Origin: Paraphysomonas bandaiensis
Lineage: Eukaryota > Chrysophyceae
Reading direction: 5' to 3'
Length of the DNA: 64,000 nt
NCBI GenBank assembly: GCA_965644295.1
Contig: CBFFRP010000153.1
Coordinates: 103,892-167,891 of the forward strand
Positions 10,014-21,900 of the stretch are shown in pieces (position 1 is the stretch's first letter; each line of letters begins with the position of its first letter). The translations under genes and the position numbers were made by a program. Under the pieces are notes generated by a model, which saw only the letters and a program-made list of their open reading frames with translations, was not told the DNA's origin and ran no database searches.

Positions 10014-11618
10014 ATGGTATGGTTTGGGAGGGTGTTGGACAGCACCAGTGCAGTGCCTGGACAGAGGCAAGCTGGAGCGAAGTTCGCCCTTCTTGTGCTG
10101 ACTACGATCAATTTATTAAATTTTGCAGATAGATATGTCACATCTGCTGTGAAGGAATTAATTAAGAGTGACTTACAGTTGTCGGATGCTGAAACAGCAT
10201 TACCTACCACTGGAATGGTTGTGGTGTATGTCATTTCGGCATGTGTATTCGGAGTTATTGGGGATATGCAGTTAGTAGACAGGAGGTTTATTCTTGCCGT
10301 CGCGATTGCATTTTGGTCGCTGGCGACTGCTTCGGCAGGGCTTGCTCAAAATTTGGAACAGCTTGTTATATTGCGGTCTCTTGTGGGGGTCGGAGAAGCT
10401 GCGTATTCTACCATAGCCCCACCGATGATATCCGATTTTTTCCCATCCCGTGATCGTAACATTGCATATAGTATATATTTCCTTGCTATGCCAGTCGGGG
10501 GTGCTGTTGGATTCGGTGTGGGAGCAGTGTTGGGATCAGCCTTTGGCTGGCGCATTGCTCTTTTAGGTGTGGGACTCCCCGGTGTAGTGGCATCAGTGTG
10601 TGTGTTGATGTGTAATAACCCTGCGCATGGATTGAATGACATTGAATACCTGAATGCCTCTCACAAAGTCCATGGAGTGGAGATTGGTACCCCTAGCGTG
10701 TTCTTTGGAGATATTAAGGAGGGATATGTAAATATGATTTCTACCCCTGATGATGGTTTCGACGGGGAACTTAGCAGCCACTTTCCCCTTCACTCCCAAA
10801 ATGGTCCAGCTACAGGAGCAACTCAGTTTCCTCCCCCTAACACAGAGTTAACACGTTCACCGAGATTAAGTTGGTATTACCTTAAAAGAGATGTAACAGA
10901 GATATGCCTAAACAAACTATATGTTACGGCAACTGCTGGTACAGTGGCGAATACATTTGCAGTCGGTGGGCTGGCAGAATGGTTTCCAGCTTACATGACT
11001 CGTTTTCATGATGTTAGCGTGGGGGAATCAGGACTGGTAGTAGGCATCGCAACAATACTTGGAGGCATTGGTGGATGTATTATTGGAGCAAAAACATCGC
11101 AGTATTTAGATGGAAAAGTGAAGAGCGCATATTTTAGTGTGCCAGCGGCATACACCGTACCATCGGCCATCTTCCTGTTCCTGTTGCTTAATGCGTCTCC
11201 CGAACACATGGTCTATTTAGCGTACGCCTTCCTCTTCCTCGCTGAAGTATTTGTGTGGACAAATATGGCGCCAATATCTACAATCGCTATATCATCGATT
11301 CATCCGAAATTACGGGCCACTTCTTGTGGTCTTTCCATTGTCCTTCAGCACGTCTTGGGCGATATGATATCTCCCCTGATAATAGGAGGAATATCGGACA
11401 CAACTGGTTCACTACGTACTGGTCTGCAAGTGTGTTGGATAATGACTCTTGTGTCGGGTGCATTCTGGTGGGCCGGGTACAGATTTTTACCCGCTCTTCG
11501 TATGCATTCAAAACCGAGAACAGTTAGTCAATCGGAGTATTTCGAACGACAGACAACATTTAGAGATATCTTATTTGCAGATGATGCTGAGTTTTGGAAG
11601 CCTTGTGCCATCACGTAG
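10014..11618 (+). CDS. Spinster-like major facilitator superfamily transporter
   Basis: A single-exon frame of 534 residues from the ATG at 10014; the frame opens at a TTG at 10002, but the ATG is the better start. About twelve hydrophobic segments are visible, with a longer hydrophilic loop in the middle (residues about 225-285). Diagnostic Spinster features are NLLNFADRYV in the first membrane segment and RSLVGVGEAAYSTIAPPM in the fourth/fifth, followed by the DFFPSRDRN loop. Spinster proteins in animals carry lysophospholipids or sphingosine-1-phosphate out of lysosomes or across the plasma membrane, using the proton gradient. The substrate here is inferred only from family. The C-terminal tail is short and hydrophilic. 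Confidence 0.88.
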   Translation: MVWFGRVLDSTSAVPGQRQAGAKFALLVLTTINLLNFADRYVTSAVKELIKSDLQLSDAETALPTTGMVVVYVISACVFGVIGDMQLVDRRFILAVAIAFWSLATASAGLAQNLEQLVILRSLVGVGEAAYSTIAPPMISDFFPSRDRNIAYSIYFLAMPVGGAVGFGVGAVLGSAFGWRIALLGVGLPGVVASVCVLMCNNPAHGLNDIEYLNASHKVHGVEIGTPSVFFGDIKEGYVNMISTPDDGFDGELSSHFPLHSQNGPATGATQFPPPNTELTRSPRLSWYYLKRDVTEICLNKLYVTATAGTVANTFAVGGLAEWFPAYMTRFHDVSVGESGLVVGIATILGGIGGCIIGAKTSQYLDGKVKSAYFSVPAAYTVPSAIFLFLLLNASPEHMVYLAYAFLFLAEVFVWTNMAPISTIAISSIHPKLRATSCGLSIVLQHVLGDMISPLIIGGISDTTGSLRTGLQVCWIMTLVSGAFWWAGYRFLPALRMHSKPRTVSQSEYFERQTTFRDILFADDAEFWKPCAIT

Positions 11619-11986
11619 TTGTCAGTAAATATTGCGAATTTGTATATATTCACGTTCACAAAATATATAAGTTATCGTTCGATAAGTATGTAATATAAAT
11701 AGAGTTGACACAAGCAGAACAGTTGCTGTGCTTTTAATTTAATTGCATATTTTGGCTTCACATACAGTATATAATATATGTAATCGAAGCGACTACGTGA
11801 AACGTTGATACAGTGACACAGCAAAATGGATGATTTATGAAACTATTATGGTACAAGGATGAAGTAGTGCAAGTCAGGGACTGGTAACCATTAATGGTAG
11901 TGGCATTAATGGCCATTATAATTGCCGGGACTTTTTTAATTAATGCTATTATAATTGCCGGTAACCGGACTACCATTGATGACATG
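11619..11986. other. 3' flank of the MFS gene with an imperfect inverted repeat
   Basis: No gene. At 11878-11985 there is a palindromic patch built of GGTAACC, ATTAATGG and TTATAATTGCCGG in both orientations. It ends at CATG, the sequence duplicated by insertion of gypsy element A. It may be the remnant of a small foldback element. Confidence 0.4.
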
Positions 11987-12373
11987 TGTCACGCATACCT
12001 GTAGTTACTGTTATACGTGGAGTTATACGGTGTTATACTGCGGTACTCTAGGTAGCATGCTGTTGTACTTTCATTTTCAGTTTATTTAGTATACATTGCG
12101 GTTACTGTATTCTTGAAGGGATATAAGTCCCGTATATGTACAAGTATGATACTGTAAACTGTAGATGATTCACAGCAAGATAGAGTGTTGTATGATTTCA
12201 CTTTCTTTCTTTACACGTTTTAACGTAATTTAATTCATTCTATACTCGCGGTTTGCTTGTGTTAGGAGGCAGTTTCACCGGTTTGGTGTTCTGGACAGTG
12301 TATTCTCGGTTTGGGAAGCACTTTAAATTAATAAAACGTTGTAAACACGGTCTTTCTCATCAGAAAGATTACA
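11987..12373 (+). repeat. Left LTR of gypsy element A
   Basis: 387 bp, TGTCACGC to GATTACA. It matches the LTR at 16657-17043 and is nearly identical to those of element B. It contains AATAAA near 12330, a possible polyadenylation signal. Confidence 0.9.
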
Positions 12374-12430
12374 GTATTAATACTTTAGTCGGATAGAAAG
12401 AAACATTGTTTATTTATATTATTGTCGACT

Positions 12431-13069
12431 ATGAGTTCGGAAGAAGAGGTTTCAAAGATTATGGAGTTCCTTCAGCAGCGGTTTGCTGAACAAAATGAAC
12501 AGTTTGCTCAACAAAAGCAGCGGTTTGCTGAACAACAAGAGCAGCTGAACAAGCGTTTTGAGTCCATCGATCTTCATTTCGAAATGTTCGAACAAAGATT
12601 GCAGCAGTTGGAGTCTCGACGTTCCTCAAGACGAGCGATTCCAGCTAATTCAGATCTACTTCAGAACAGAACCGATGAGAACTGTATTGTGCAGAATGTT
12701 GTCAATGATATGTTGGAATTTGTTGAGCAGCAGGACGTTCAGTCAGAGTCATTCGAGGCTGAGATTTTTGTTGATAATTCTCAAGTTGTTATGCAGCATG
12801 TTGCCATTGATCCTGAAATGGTAATTCCAAATTCCTTTGGAAAAGAGACTACTGCCAATGATGCTACAGATGTAATCGAGCGCATGTCAGTCGTACCTTT
12901 TTCAGTGTTCAATTATTCGGTGTTTGAATATTCCTTGTTTATGCTGATAAAGCAAGATGCAGCTTGTTACGTTTTTCAGTTTCTTACGTTGAACAAGAGT
13001 TTGAGTTTATTGCTTTCAAATCTTGTGTTTATTGCGGAGCATGGGCCAGGGCCGCCATTAATTCAGTAA
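12431..13069 (+). pseudogene. Truncated gag of gypsy element A
   Basis: The first about 76 residues from the ATG at 12431 match Gag of element B: a Gln-rich coiled-coil (RFAEQNEQFAQQ repeats) ending at an SRRSSR basic patch. After about 12672 the frame stays open for a further 130 residues but no longer resembles Gag, so its product would be a chimera with an unrelated tail. The capsid-like and zinc-finger parts are absent. Confidence 0.7.
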
Positions 13070-15235
13070 GTTCAATTCCAAATCCAGCAAGTGTCTTTTG
13101 TTTCAAAGTTCATCTTATTATTTATGATGATGCAATATTTATCATGGTTTTATTCATTTTATTTCGGAATGGATTGAGGTTGTTGTGAGCCTTACCGTTG
13201 TGATAGGAGTTACAATATGAGAGTTCTGAGTTTTTGAGAAGTGTGATCCATATTCAATAATGTCTAGTTAAAATTATGCTCAATAGTCCTGTGTGATACT
13301 GACTACTACGAGAGAATAATTCGGTTTTAAGTTCAATGTATAAGAATGGGTTTCAGTGAATTTATCAAGTTTCAATGAATGACAGTATTGTCTGAGATTG
13401 GTAAAAAGTCTGCAAAGAGTTGTTCAATATCAATGGTATGGTTTCAACATCAATGGCAAGCAATTATTGTTATAGTTTTGCAAGGGTCATGTATGGTTTG
13501 GATAAGTTTTGCAATACTATATGATTCATATACGAAAGTATAATTTCAGAGGAAGTAAACAGTTTTTTAATGAACGCGATTGCCTCTATGTGAACAGAAT
13601 GTAAATTTTGATGTTGTAATTTCAGTATGAGGAAAGTATATTTGGAGCAATATGTTTTCAGTGTGCTTTGCATTTTGTATTAAAGAGAATGAATGGACAC
13701 AGGAAGGAGTTTGAGATATTCATTGTCTTGTTGATGGTTATAAAATGGTTACTCAGTTTTTTTTTTTGGATCTGCAATGGGATTGAATTTGAATATATGG
13801 TATCCATAAATGCAACGAATTAACTTGTCTAAATTCATGGTTAGTTGTTGAATGAAAGTTGTTCGAAATTGAAGTTTCTGTTACGTTGAAGTGAATATGG
13901 TTCAGTGATACAACATGTCAATGAAATTTTGAAAACTTTGTCGCTGGTATTTTTCAATTGTTCGACTGTATTATGCATCGGGTATGAGATCGATGGTTAA
14001 GTGTCAATGATATTTGGAGGTATGGTGTTGATAATACTATTGCATGCGAAAGAATTATATATGCTAGTGATGGTTAACTTCGAGACTAAAAATGGGAGTT
14101 ATTACTTTGCGAGCTTGTTGTTATTTCAGTTGATATTTCTATTGTTGGATTCTTTTCAATGAGATTGCGTTGAGTGGATCATTCTATTGTTTACAATATT
14201 ATAATGTTGTATCTGAGGGAAATCGTTACGTATGGTTACTGAAATATAAGACCAGTGCACTATGTTCGTATATATTCAGAATGAGATGAATGATGTTTTG
14301 ATTGGGGTGGTTATTGATTGGTCCGGTGATATTTTCATTAATCAAATATTGTTTCGTTCTAAAATCGAGAGGATGAATTACAATTATTGTACAAAATAAG
14401 ATATGTCAAAGTAGAGTTTGGTGCACAAATACATGGATGATGGTGGTTGATTACTTTCAGATTCAGTTGTCAAAATGGGTTGTAAGACACTTACGGTTTC
14501 CAGTTGTGTGTGTCTCTTCTTGCAAAAGGGTGGTACGAGAGATTTGAGTTAATATTATGGATTCAAATTCGGAATAGTGGATTAATTAAGTTTCTTTGTG
14601 AACTCGCTTCTATTGTTTATGATGAATGAAATAAGAGTTTTACAACGTTGTTGTAGTATGTCTGGGTACAACAAGGTTTAAGCTAAGACTTGCTCAACTT
14701 GGCTGTTGCGAGTATTTGGTGGAGTGTTATTCAGTCCTAAGGTTAGTGTCTCTCTGATTCACTTCGGACTTGTATTCACGGAAATTCAATTGTGTCTAAT
14801 GGCGGGTGAAATGAACAAGTGTTTGAGTTGAAGCGTATTTCCTACAATTGAATTGCGTGAAGTTTATGATGATCAAATACTTGTGGTTAATGTCATTGAG
14901 TGCGGAATCTATTTACATGACCATTAGTGGCTCTACGTAATTCTCATTTGGTTATATTGGATATATAAGGCAAAGGTTAATCCAAAATCTTATGAGCATT
15001 TGAGAATTCAGTATCTTTTAATTTCACTGTGGTATTCTATTTAACTACAAGTGAATTCTGTAGTTGATGCGAGGATGCAATTTGTCATGTTAAGTTTTTC
15101 CCGACTGGAACTACAGAGATTGATGTTAAGGCGTTATCCGAGGGCTTATCTTGCTATTGTGTGGATGGGATTAGTTTTTGAATCTACTGCTATTATTGGT
15201 CTTCGTGAGTGCTGGGTTCTATGAGGAGTTTCTAT
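12672..15235 (+). other. Unexplained interior of gypsy element A
   Basis: About 2.56 kb replaces the capsid, protease, RT, RNase H and most of the integrase region. Apart from the run-on of the gag frame to 13069 there is no long frame, and I see no homology to element B. Composition is visibly poor in C on the plus strand. It could be filler acquired by template switching during reverse transcription, or an older sequence scrambled beyond recognition. Confidence 0.5.
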
Positions 15236-16401
15236 TGAAGTGGTTTGAAGTTCGATTTCGAGTGTCATTAACTAATCGTCATGAGTCTAATATGGTCGAG
15301 CGATCTCATCGAGAGCTGTTGTGATTTCTACAGGGTTTAGTCCACGATGAGAGGTTGCAAGATTCATGGGGGGACATTGAGTGTTACATGTTGATTCAGT
15401 TCATTTTGAATGATGAAGTCAGTAGTGAGACTGGACTCTCTCCTTTTCAATATGTGTTTGGTACCGTTGATATTCCATATTTTCGTTTGGGTGAACTGAC
15501 TATGGATGAATCTTCTGCTGCGGGTTATGTGTCTATTTTGAATGAGAACTTACAGAAGATTCGAGCGGTTGCCATGGATGTTCAGCGCAAGATCCAAGAC
15601 AAGCGCAAGTCTGCCACGCCTGCACATACTTTGAACGAATATCAGCCTGGTGATTTAGTTTTGTTGCGGCTGGATCCAACTCAGCACAAGCCCAATAAAT
15701 TATACCCTCGTTTCAAAGGTCCTTACGAAGTGGTATCCACGTATAAGGCTGATGTCACATGCATGCATGTTGTGATGCGTTTTGAAGTTGTGTAGCACAT
15801 GTCATGGCTCAAACCGTTCTTTGGTACGCCTGAGCAGGCATATCGTGTTGCGCAAATTGATTTTAACCAGTATACTGTGGTTGCTGTGATTGCATACCGA
15901 GGAGATCCGGAGGTTCGTTCTCGAATGGAATTCCAAGTTCAGTTTGAGGATGGTTCGTTATTATGGCTTCCATGGTCACAGGATATTGCTTCCACCTCGC
16001 AATTTCAGTCGTTCTGTGAGCAGAAACCTCAATTGTTCCCTCTGTTGTTTTCTGCTGCTATGGCAAAATCTGAACGTGCACGTTTGAAACGTATACCTAT
16101 CGAAGGGGTGTCACCTGGTCAAACAATTTATGTAGATTTGCGTGCATGGGGTTCAGATTTCTATGATGAACTTAATCTGCCGAATTGTTATACAACGATG
16201 TATGTTGTCGAATGTTCTTATGTGCGGTGGGTTGGCCGTCGCCAGTTACGTATAGACCTCTATTGCCCTTTGTTTCAATCTACATATGAATGGAGTGCCT
16301 ATGACGTTCACTGCTATGGTCGAGTCACGGAATTTGATCCTTCTACTAAGGTATTGGTGGATGCTGCATTCTGCCAACAATATCCTACTATTCTTCTCTA
16401 A
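15236..16401 (+). pseudogene. 3' integrase and C-terminal module of pol, gypsy element A
   Basis: It corresponds to the end of pol of element B, from within the integrase core (NMVERSHREL with the catalytic Glu) through the C-terminal domains. Two in-frame stops break it: TGA near 15322, where B has an Arg codon, and TAG near 15793, where B has Leu. Otherwise the match to B is close to perfect. Confidence 0.85.
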
Positions 16402-16656
16402 TTGTTGATTACTTTTATTTATTTAATATTTATTTCATGATTATATCACATATATATATTATAACATTCATACTATTATTCATACTTATTATTATATAAT
16501 ATTGCTCTACGTATGTTTATTACTTTTATTTCATGAATTGGATATTTATTTGCTAATGCTTGGAATGACGCTATATTGGCTGATACAAGTGTTACTTCTA
16601 TCTATCCCAGATATGTATTCCTATTTCTTTTCTCTAGCTGGAGGGAGAAGGGGTAG

Positions 16657-17043
16657 TGTCACGCATACCTGTAGTTACTGTTATACGTGGAGTTATACGG
16701 TGTTATACTGCGGTACTCTAGGTAGCATGCTGTTGTACTTTCATTTTCAGTTTATTTAGTATACATTGCGGTTACTGTATTCTTGAAGGGATATAAGTCC
16801 CGTATATGTACAAGTATGATACTGTAAACTGTAGATGATTCACAGCAAGATAGAGTGTTGTATGATTTCACTTTCTTTCTTTACACGTTTTAACGTAATT
16901 TAATTCATTCTATACTCGCGGTTTGCTTGTGTTAGGAGGCAGTTTCACCGGTTTGGTGTTCTGGACAGTGTATTCTCGGTTTGGGAAGCACTTTAAATTA
17001 ATAAAACGTTGTAAACACGGTCTTTCTCATCAGAAAGATTACA
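16657..17043 (+). repeat. Right LTR of gypsy element A
   Basis: 387 bp, same ends as the left LTR, directly after the polypurine tract at 16640-16656. Confidence 0.9.
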
Positions 17044-17332
17044 CATGTACTGCTATATATTGCAGGGCTAGGAAACGATATATTGAATTGCAATACATTG
17101 TACAATATATTGATTGGCCGACCGGCCAAAAATCCCATCAATATTGTTTCTGTTCAAGTGGCTCACAATATATTGCAATCAATATTACGATACGAGATGT
17201 GGGAACTCGCTGTAGAGAAGAGAAAGGGTAAAAATCATGAAAAAAATCGTGAAAAAGTGTCTTTTATGTTTAATTCCATAACTTTTTCATTTCAGCAATC
17301 GAGGTAGCCAGACGTAATAATGCACAACACAT

Positions 17333-17760
17333 ATGCCACTCTGGGACTTCAAAAAGGCCTTTGACTCCATTACACCTACTCTAATGAGACTAGCATGGGC
17401 ACGGCTCGGAGTTCCCGATGCTGTGGTTGAATGGTTTGGTGACTTAGACGCTGGGGGCCTCACATTCCCATGGACACCGTTCATGGCGAATAACATCGAG
17501 CCACGTTCGCTGGCAGACCATTTAGCTACCGACGGACACTTCCTTGCACAATTCGTACTGGGAGTTGAGGCCGCGAGAGGTATCACACAGGGGGGCACCG
17601 AATCCACATCCTTCTTACATGGCTAGACCTAGATCTTAGAGCAATCTGTCTTACACCAGCACCGCTACTCCTACCGACCCCGAACTCAGGGAAAAAAGTC
17701 TCCTTCGCGGATGACATCACCACCATAGATACGTCTATCACTCAGGCCCAGGAAGAGACA
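17333..17760 (+). pseudogene. LINE-type reverse transcriptase fragment inside the hAT element
   Basis: WDFKKAFDSITPTLMRLAW, GVPDAVVEWF, then ARGITQGG and, after a frame change near 17625, VSFADDITTID. These follow the order of non-LTR RT motifs: the first catalytic Asp in the D-x-KKAFD block, the G-x-x-QG block, and the FADD active-site box. Only about 140 codons survive, without a start or the rest of the enzyme. Confidence 0.68.
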
Positions 17761-17769
17761 ACTGAACGA

Positions 17770-18440
17770 TGAATGCATACAAAAGTAGAGATATCTACCG
17801 CTGTTTTTGGAGTCCGGTTGAAGGGGAACCAAACAAGCACGAATGCAAAGTCTGTGGGCGCATACGAGTGCAGAAGATATCGAATGGCTACAAAAACTTG
17901 AAGAACCACACATCGCCACATGTATTATGGTGAGTGGGAAGATTCCATGAAGAAGTATTTACGGGTGTTGTTTGCACCAATGGTACCATGGATGCTGTTG
18001 TTTTCCAACCTTCGGACAAAGCAAAAGCATTTTTGAGTGGGTAGAGTTGTTAATGCTGATAATGTTTGCATTATTGTTGAGTTCTGCATTGGGGACAACT
18101 GCGCTACAAACAGAAAGCTGGCAAACGATTCCGGTAATACCTTTGTTTGAGTGAAATCGTCGTCTGTTATAACTTTTCAATAGTATATAGGTGTGCCCCT
18201 AGTTGGATGTGCATCTCATCGACTTAACCTTGCGGTCAATGAACTCCTCGGTAGCAAAGAGAAGCGAAATAAGGAAGGAGTTGTGACAAGACCTGACCAA
18301 GGCATTAGACCTCTCATTCAGCACGTAGACCTACTCATGGGGAACTGTAAGCAGCCTAATAATTAATTTTGGATGAATATGGTGATGTTGACGTCAGCGA
18401 TGATGGCTCAGAGGATGAGAACGAGGTGGATTTTTATTAG
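17770..18440 (+). pseudogene. hAT transposase relic (BED finger and HRLNLAV segment)
   Basis: A BED-type zinc-finger pattern is readable near 17835-17925 (CKVCGR...GYKNLKNHTSPH: Cys-x2-Cys and His-x4-His). Further on, at 18195-18245, comes VGCASHRLNLAVNELL, the conserved segment before the hAT catalytic core. Several stops and frame changes separate them. Confidence 0.62.
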
Positions 18441-18649
18441 CTATAAGTAGTTGTGGGTTTGGTTGCCATATGATCTTAATGACTAATACTAAAAATGGAA
18501 TCTACAGATGTGTTTACTTACTGATTAGTCATACTAATATATTGCAATATATTGTAATTGTATTGTTGAGCCTGTTCAAAATCTCCATCAATAGTACTGT
18601 TGGAACGCTATCTAACAATAATATTGCAATATATTGTTTCCTAGCCCTG

Positions 18650-18927
18650 AGATCAATACTAAATAATTGAAATAATTGAAATTGAGACAGCAAGTAATAA
18701 TTGCAATTATAATTGACTACAACCTTCGTCACTTAATTGACACGCAGCCCTGCTATTCCTATACAAGTAACAACCCTCACATGCACATGTGATCATGCTT
18801 AAGATATTATTACTTCGAAATAACGACAGTGCAGGTACTATATATATATTATTTTGCTATACAATATATTGCACAGAAATTCAGTATAAAATGTTGGCAA
18901 ATATATATAAATTATCATTGCTTGCCC
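18650..18927. other. 3' flank of the adenylyl cyclase gene
   Basis: AT-rich, with short direct repeats of AATAATTG; no gene seen. Confidence 0.4.
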
Positions 18928-21900
18928 TCAATCAAAAATCGGATGATCGGGCGACATGTCGTATTTCCTTAGCATTTCCAGAGCCACAACGCGATAGTGA
19001 TCATTGGAAATGCAATCAGAATTAAACACTTGGCGGCAAGCATACATTTCTGCACACCAAAATGCTCGACCAAAAGTAAATTGGCTATACTTGCTGATCG
19101 AATACTCAGCCATCTCCATTCTGAAAAATGACAACGGTAGCTTCGTGCCACATGATGTAACACATTCTCCCCAAGTATTCACTCTATTATTTAACCTCAC
19201 CATCTTCATCAAGAGCGTTTCCTTCAGGACAATCAAGCACGGTATTCCCACCGAAAATTGCTCCAGCTTTACCAACAACGCCGCAGTGTGCTGCCTCATG
19301 CGATGGGCTAGTCCACCACCCCTGTCAAAATGTAGATATACATCATTCGCTAATATTGCCAGACAAGAAAACGCCGTCATAAATGTACAAACAATTCCAA
19401 TAGGACTAACATCATTACGTTGGGAAAATTTATGAGCAGAGAATACTAGTAGAGTGGAACATTTTCTTCGAAGTGCAATATCAGGAGATAAGAAATGCTT
19501 CGTAAAAACGGCAAGGATGCCGTTCAATGCATGTCGATACATTTCCCCATAGTGACCTTGCTGCGTATTCTCCAGAAGAGTTAGGTTATTCTTAGCCAGT
19601 GAAAATTTACAACCCAGCGTATTGATAACTATCTTTAGCTCCAAACACCACACCTTGTACAATGCAGTACCAGATCCCCTATTCGATAAAGCTGCCGCAT
19701 TATCACTCATCAGAACCTCAGCTGATGCAACATCCCCTCCAAGAAAATCAACCCAGGCGCGAGAATTCCACAACTCAAACTGAAGTAGTCTCGAGTCCTC
19801 AATTTGACACATATGTCCACAATAGAGATCAACCCGAGCTGCGTCAAAGTCAGCCACTGATGCGCTCTTAAAAGCGGAGTGATAATGAAACTTCGCTTTG
19901 GCTACTGCTTCAATGACACTAGAATCCTCGCATAAGGTAATGGCATCAGTCATGGACTTAGATGAAGCAGTGATGTTGCCATTGCACATCTGAATCGTCG
20001 ACTGCAAAGCCAGGGCAGCTATATACTCTGAATTCTTTCTTTTTTTTAGCAGTAAAACAGCATGCGCTATATAAGCAGAAGCAGAAGTGATATCACCACG
20101 CATCAAACACACTTCTGCTTGGGCACAATACAACGCAGCAAAGGTCTTTGTATGGTGCTCTGCTATATTGCGGCGGCTACAGCCAATCGACCAAGGAACA
20201 TAATTGATGCCCGGGCCGCCAATATGTCTAGCCAATAAGAACAAATTATTACTCATCGCAAATCTCCGGCGTCTAAACACGCAAAGTGATATTATAAGAG
20301 CTTACAGAATACGCGTGAAACACACCTGAACTCAAGCAGACTTAGTTCGCTGAGGTATATCATCAAGAGATATCTTGATATGGCTTGACATTGAATCCGT
20401 ATATGACCCTTCATCTCACTCGCAACAAGGTAGCGCTTTGTTACAAATACGGACTCAAATTGGGCGTAGTTGTGCAACGATAGAGAACATCGCCTCTTAT
20501 TAGGGCTGTGATAGTACTGTTTCAGTACATCAGCCACGGATGCGCATCCCGTTGCAATGCCAACAAGGTGTTCATAGTACTCGTAGGAATCAGCTAGTAA
20601 ATTATTGCTACCAGTTTGATGAGCGGCCTTTTCGGCATATAAAATTTCCTTGGTTCGATCATCAGTATGCGCGAAATGAAATGCTAAATATGTTATCACA
20701 TGATCAGAAAATTTAGACGGCCATCGTAGATAATGTTCTTCTATTGCGCGAGCTATACATGAATGAATCGACTTTTTCTGACTGTCAAGCATGAGAAGAC
20801 AGACATACTCTCTAATGCACTTGTCTGAAAAAGTATAAGTAGCCGTGCTATTGCTGCGATTCCCAGAAGCTGAACTATTCAAGTAAGGCACAACGCCATA
20901 GGTTTTCCTCACAAGACGCCTGGAAGTGAGTTCAGACATGTGTATGAGAAGATTATCCGCAATGGAAAAAAAATCCATGTTTTGTAGCACCTCATCCACC
21001 AGATCCACACAGAACTTCGTCCCGCAGATTGCAGCAACTTTCAAAACGACTTGACTTTCGGCACTGAGGCCGTCAACTGCAGCCTGTGCAACTTTGTTGA
21101 TTCCTCCTCCATCGCTATCTTGCGACTTGCCTATTGTTGACCGGAGGTCATGAACAAGTTTAACTACAGACCCTGGGACACCATTGTCACTGTTTCTGAG
21201 TATATTTAAGATCGAACCCTCAGAAACTGCGTTAGGTGCCTCAGAAATTAACTTTGGGCCCAAAATCGTCTCAATCGCTACTCGGATGTCGCGGGCACTA
21301 AAGTGCTTTAGCAAAATTACATTGCATAGCTTCTTTAGGTCATTAATTGACACCACGTGGCCACTGTCGACAATAGAATCTGCTCGCATGTACGACATCC
21401 TTCGTGTGGACTCCTTTGGACGCATCGTACCAATGAAGCACCCTGACTTGATTCTCTTCATCATGCGCAAAAGCACTCTGTAAGAATCTTTGTCACACCA
21501 CTGTAAGTCTTCTATTATAAGTGTTCTACTAGAGCTCGTATTAACGGTTTCGCTTAAAACAAATTCTAACAGTGCTGTCAGGTATAATTCATTCTCTGAT
21601 TTCGTGATCATCTCACTTTCACTTTCGGGCAACGTACCAATGCTTAATATCAAAGGAATGATTGCACTGATGTGCTTCGAATCGATAACGTTTTCATCAC
21701 AAGCTGGCTTTTCCGTACATCTAACAGTATCACATTCATATGGATCTACTTCCTCGATCTGGGGACAGCTCATTGACAGGTTATTATTCCTTTGCCTCCA
21801 TGCAAACTTGACAGTATCGGGACATTTTGGCTTTTGCTTCAACACAAACCAGACGTCTGCATAACTTGTTTTCGAATGTAAAGACAGTACTTCCACAAGT

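Larger units (their letters stand above)
11987..17043 (+). mobile_element. Ty3/gypsy element A, defective recombinant copy
   Basis: It is flanked by 387-bp LTRs that begin TGTCACGC and end GATTACA, with a CATG target duplication (11983-11986 and 17044-17047). A polypurine tract GGAGGGAGAAGGGGTAG precedes the right LTR. The 5' end (LTR and start of gag) and the 3' end (from about 15235) match element B at 41393-48066 almost base for base. The interior from about 12672 to 15235 does not match it and shows no retroviral motif. The copy therefore lacks protease, RT and RNase H and must rely on another element for movement. Confidence 0.88.
17063..18649. mobile_element. hAT-type DNA element, defective
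   Basis: Terminal inverted repeats begin CAGGGCTAGGAAAC (17063) and end in the complement GTTTCCTAGCCCTG (18649). Both ends continue into AT-rich arms with repeated ATATTGCAAT motifs and a second paired patch around CCCATCAATATTG / CTCCATCAATAGT. CAGGG-type tips and the internal transposase relics are characteristic of hAT elements. The expected 8-bp target duplication was not clear. It lies 16 bp beyond the CATG duplication of gypsy A. Confidence 0.7.

Noticed and set aside
13470-13673. Short minus-strand frame in the interior of gypsy A
   Set aside because: No motif and no homologue; chance frame in AT-rich sequence.
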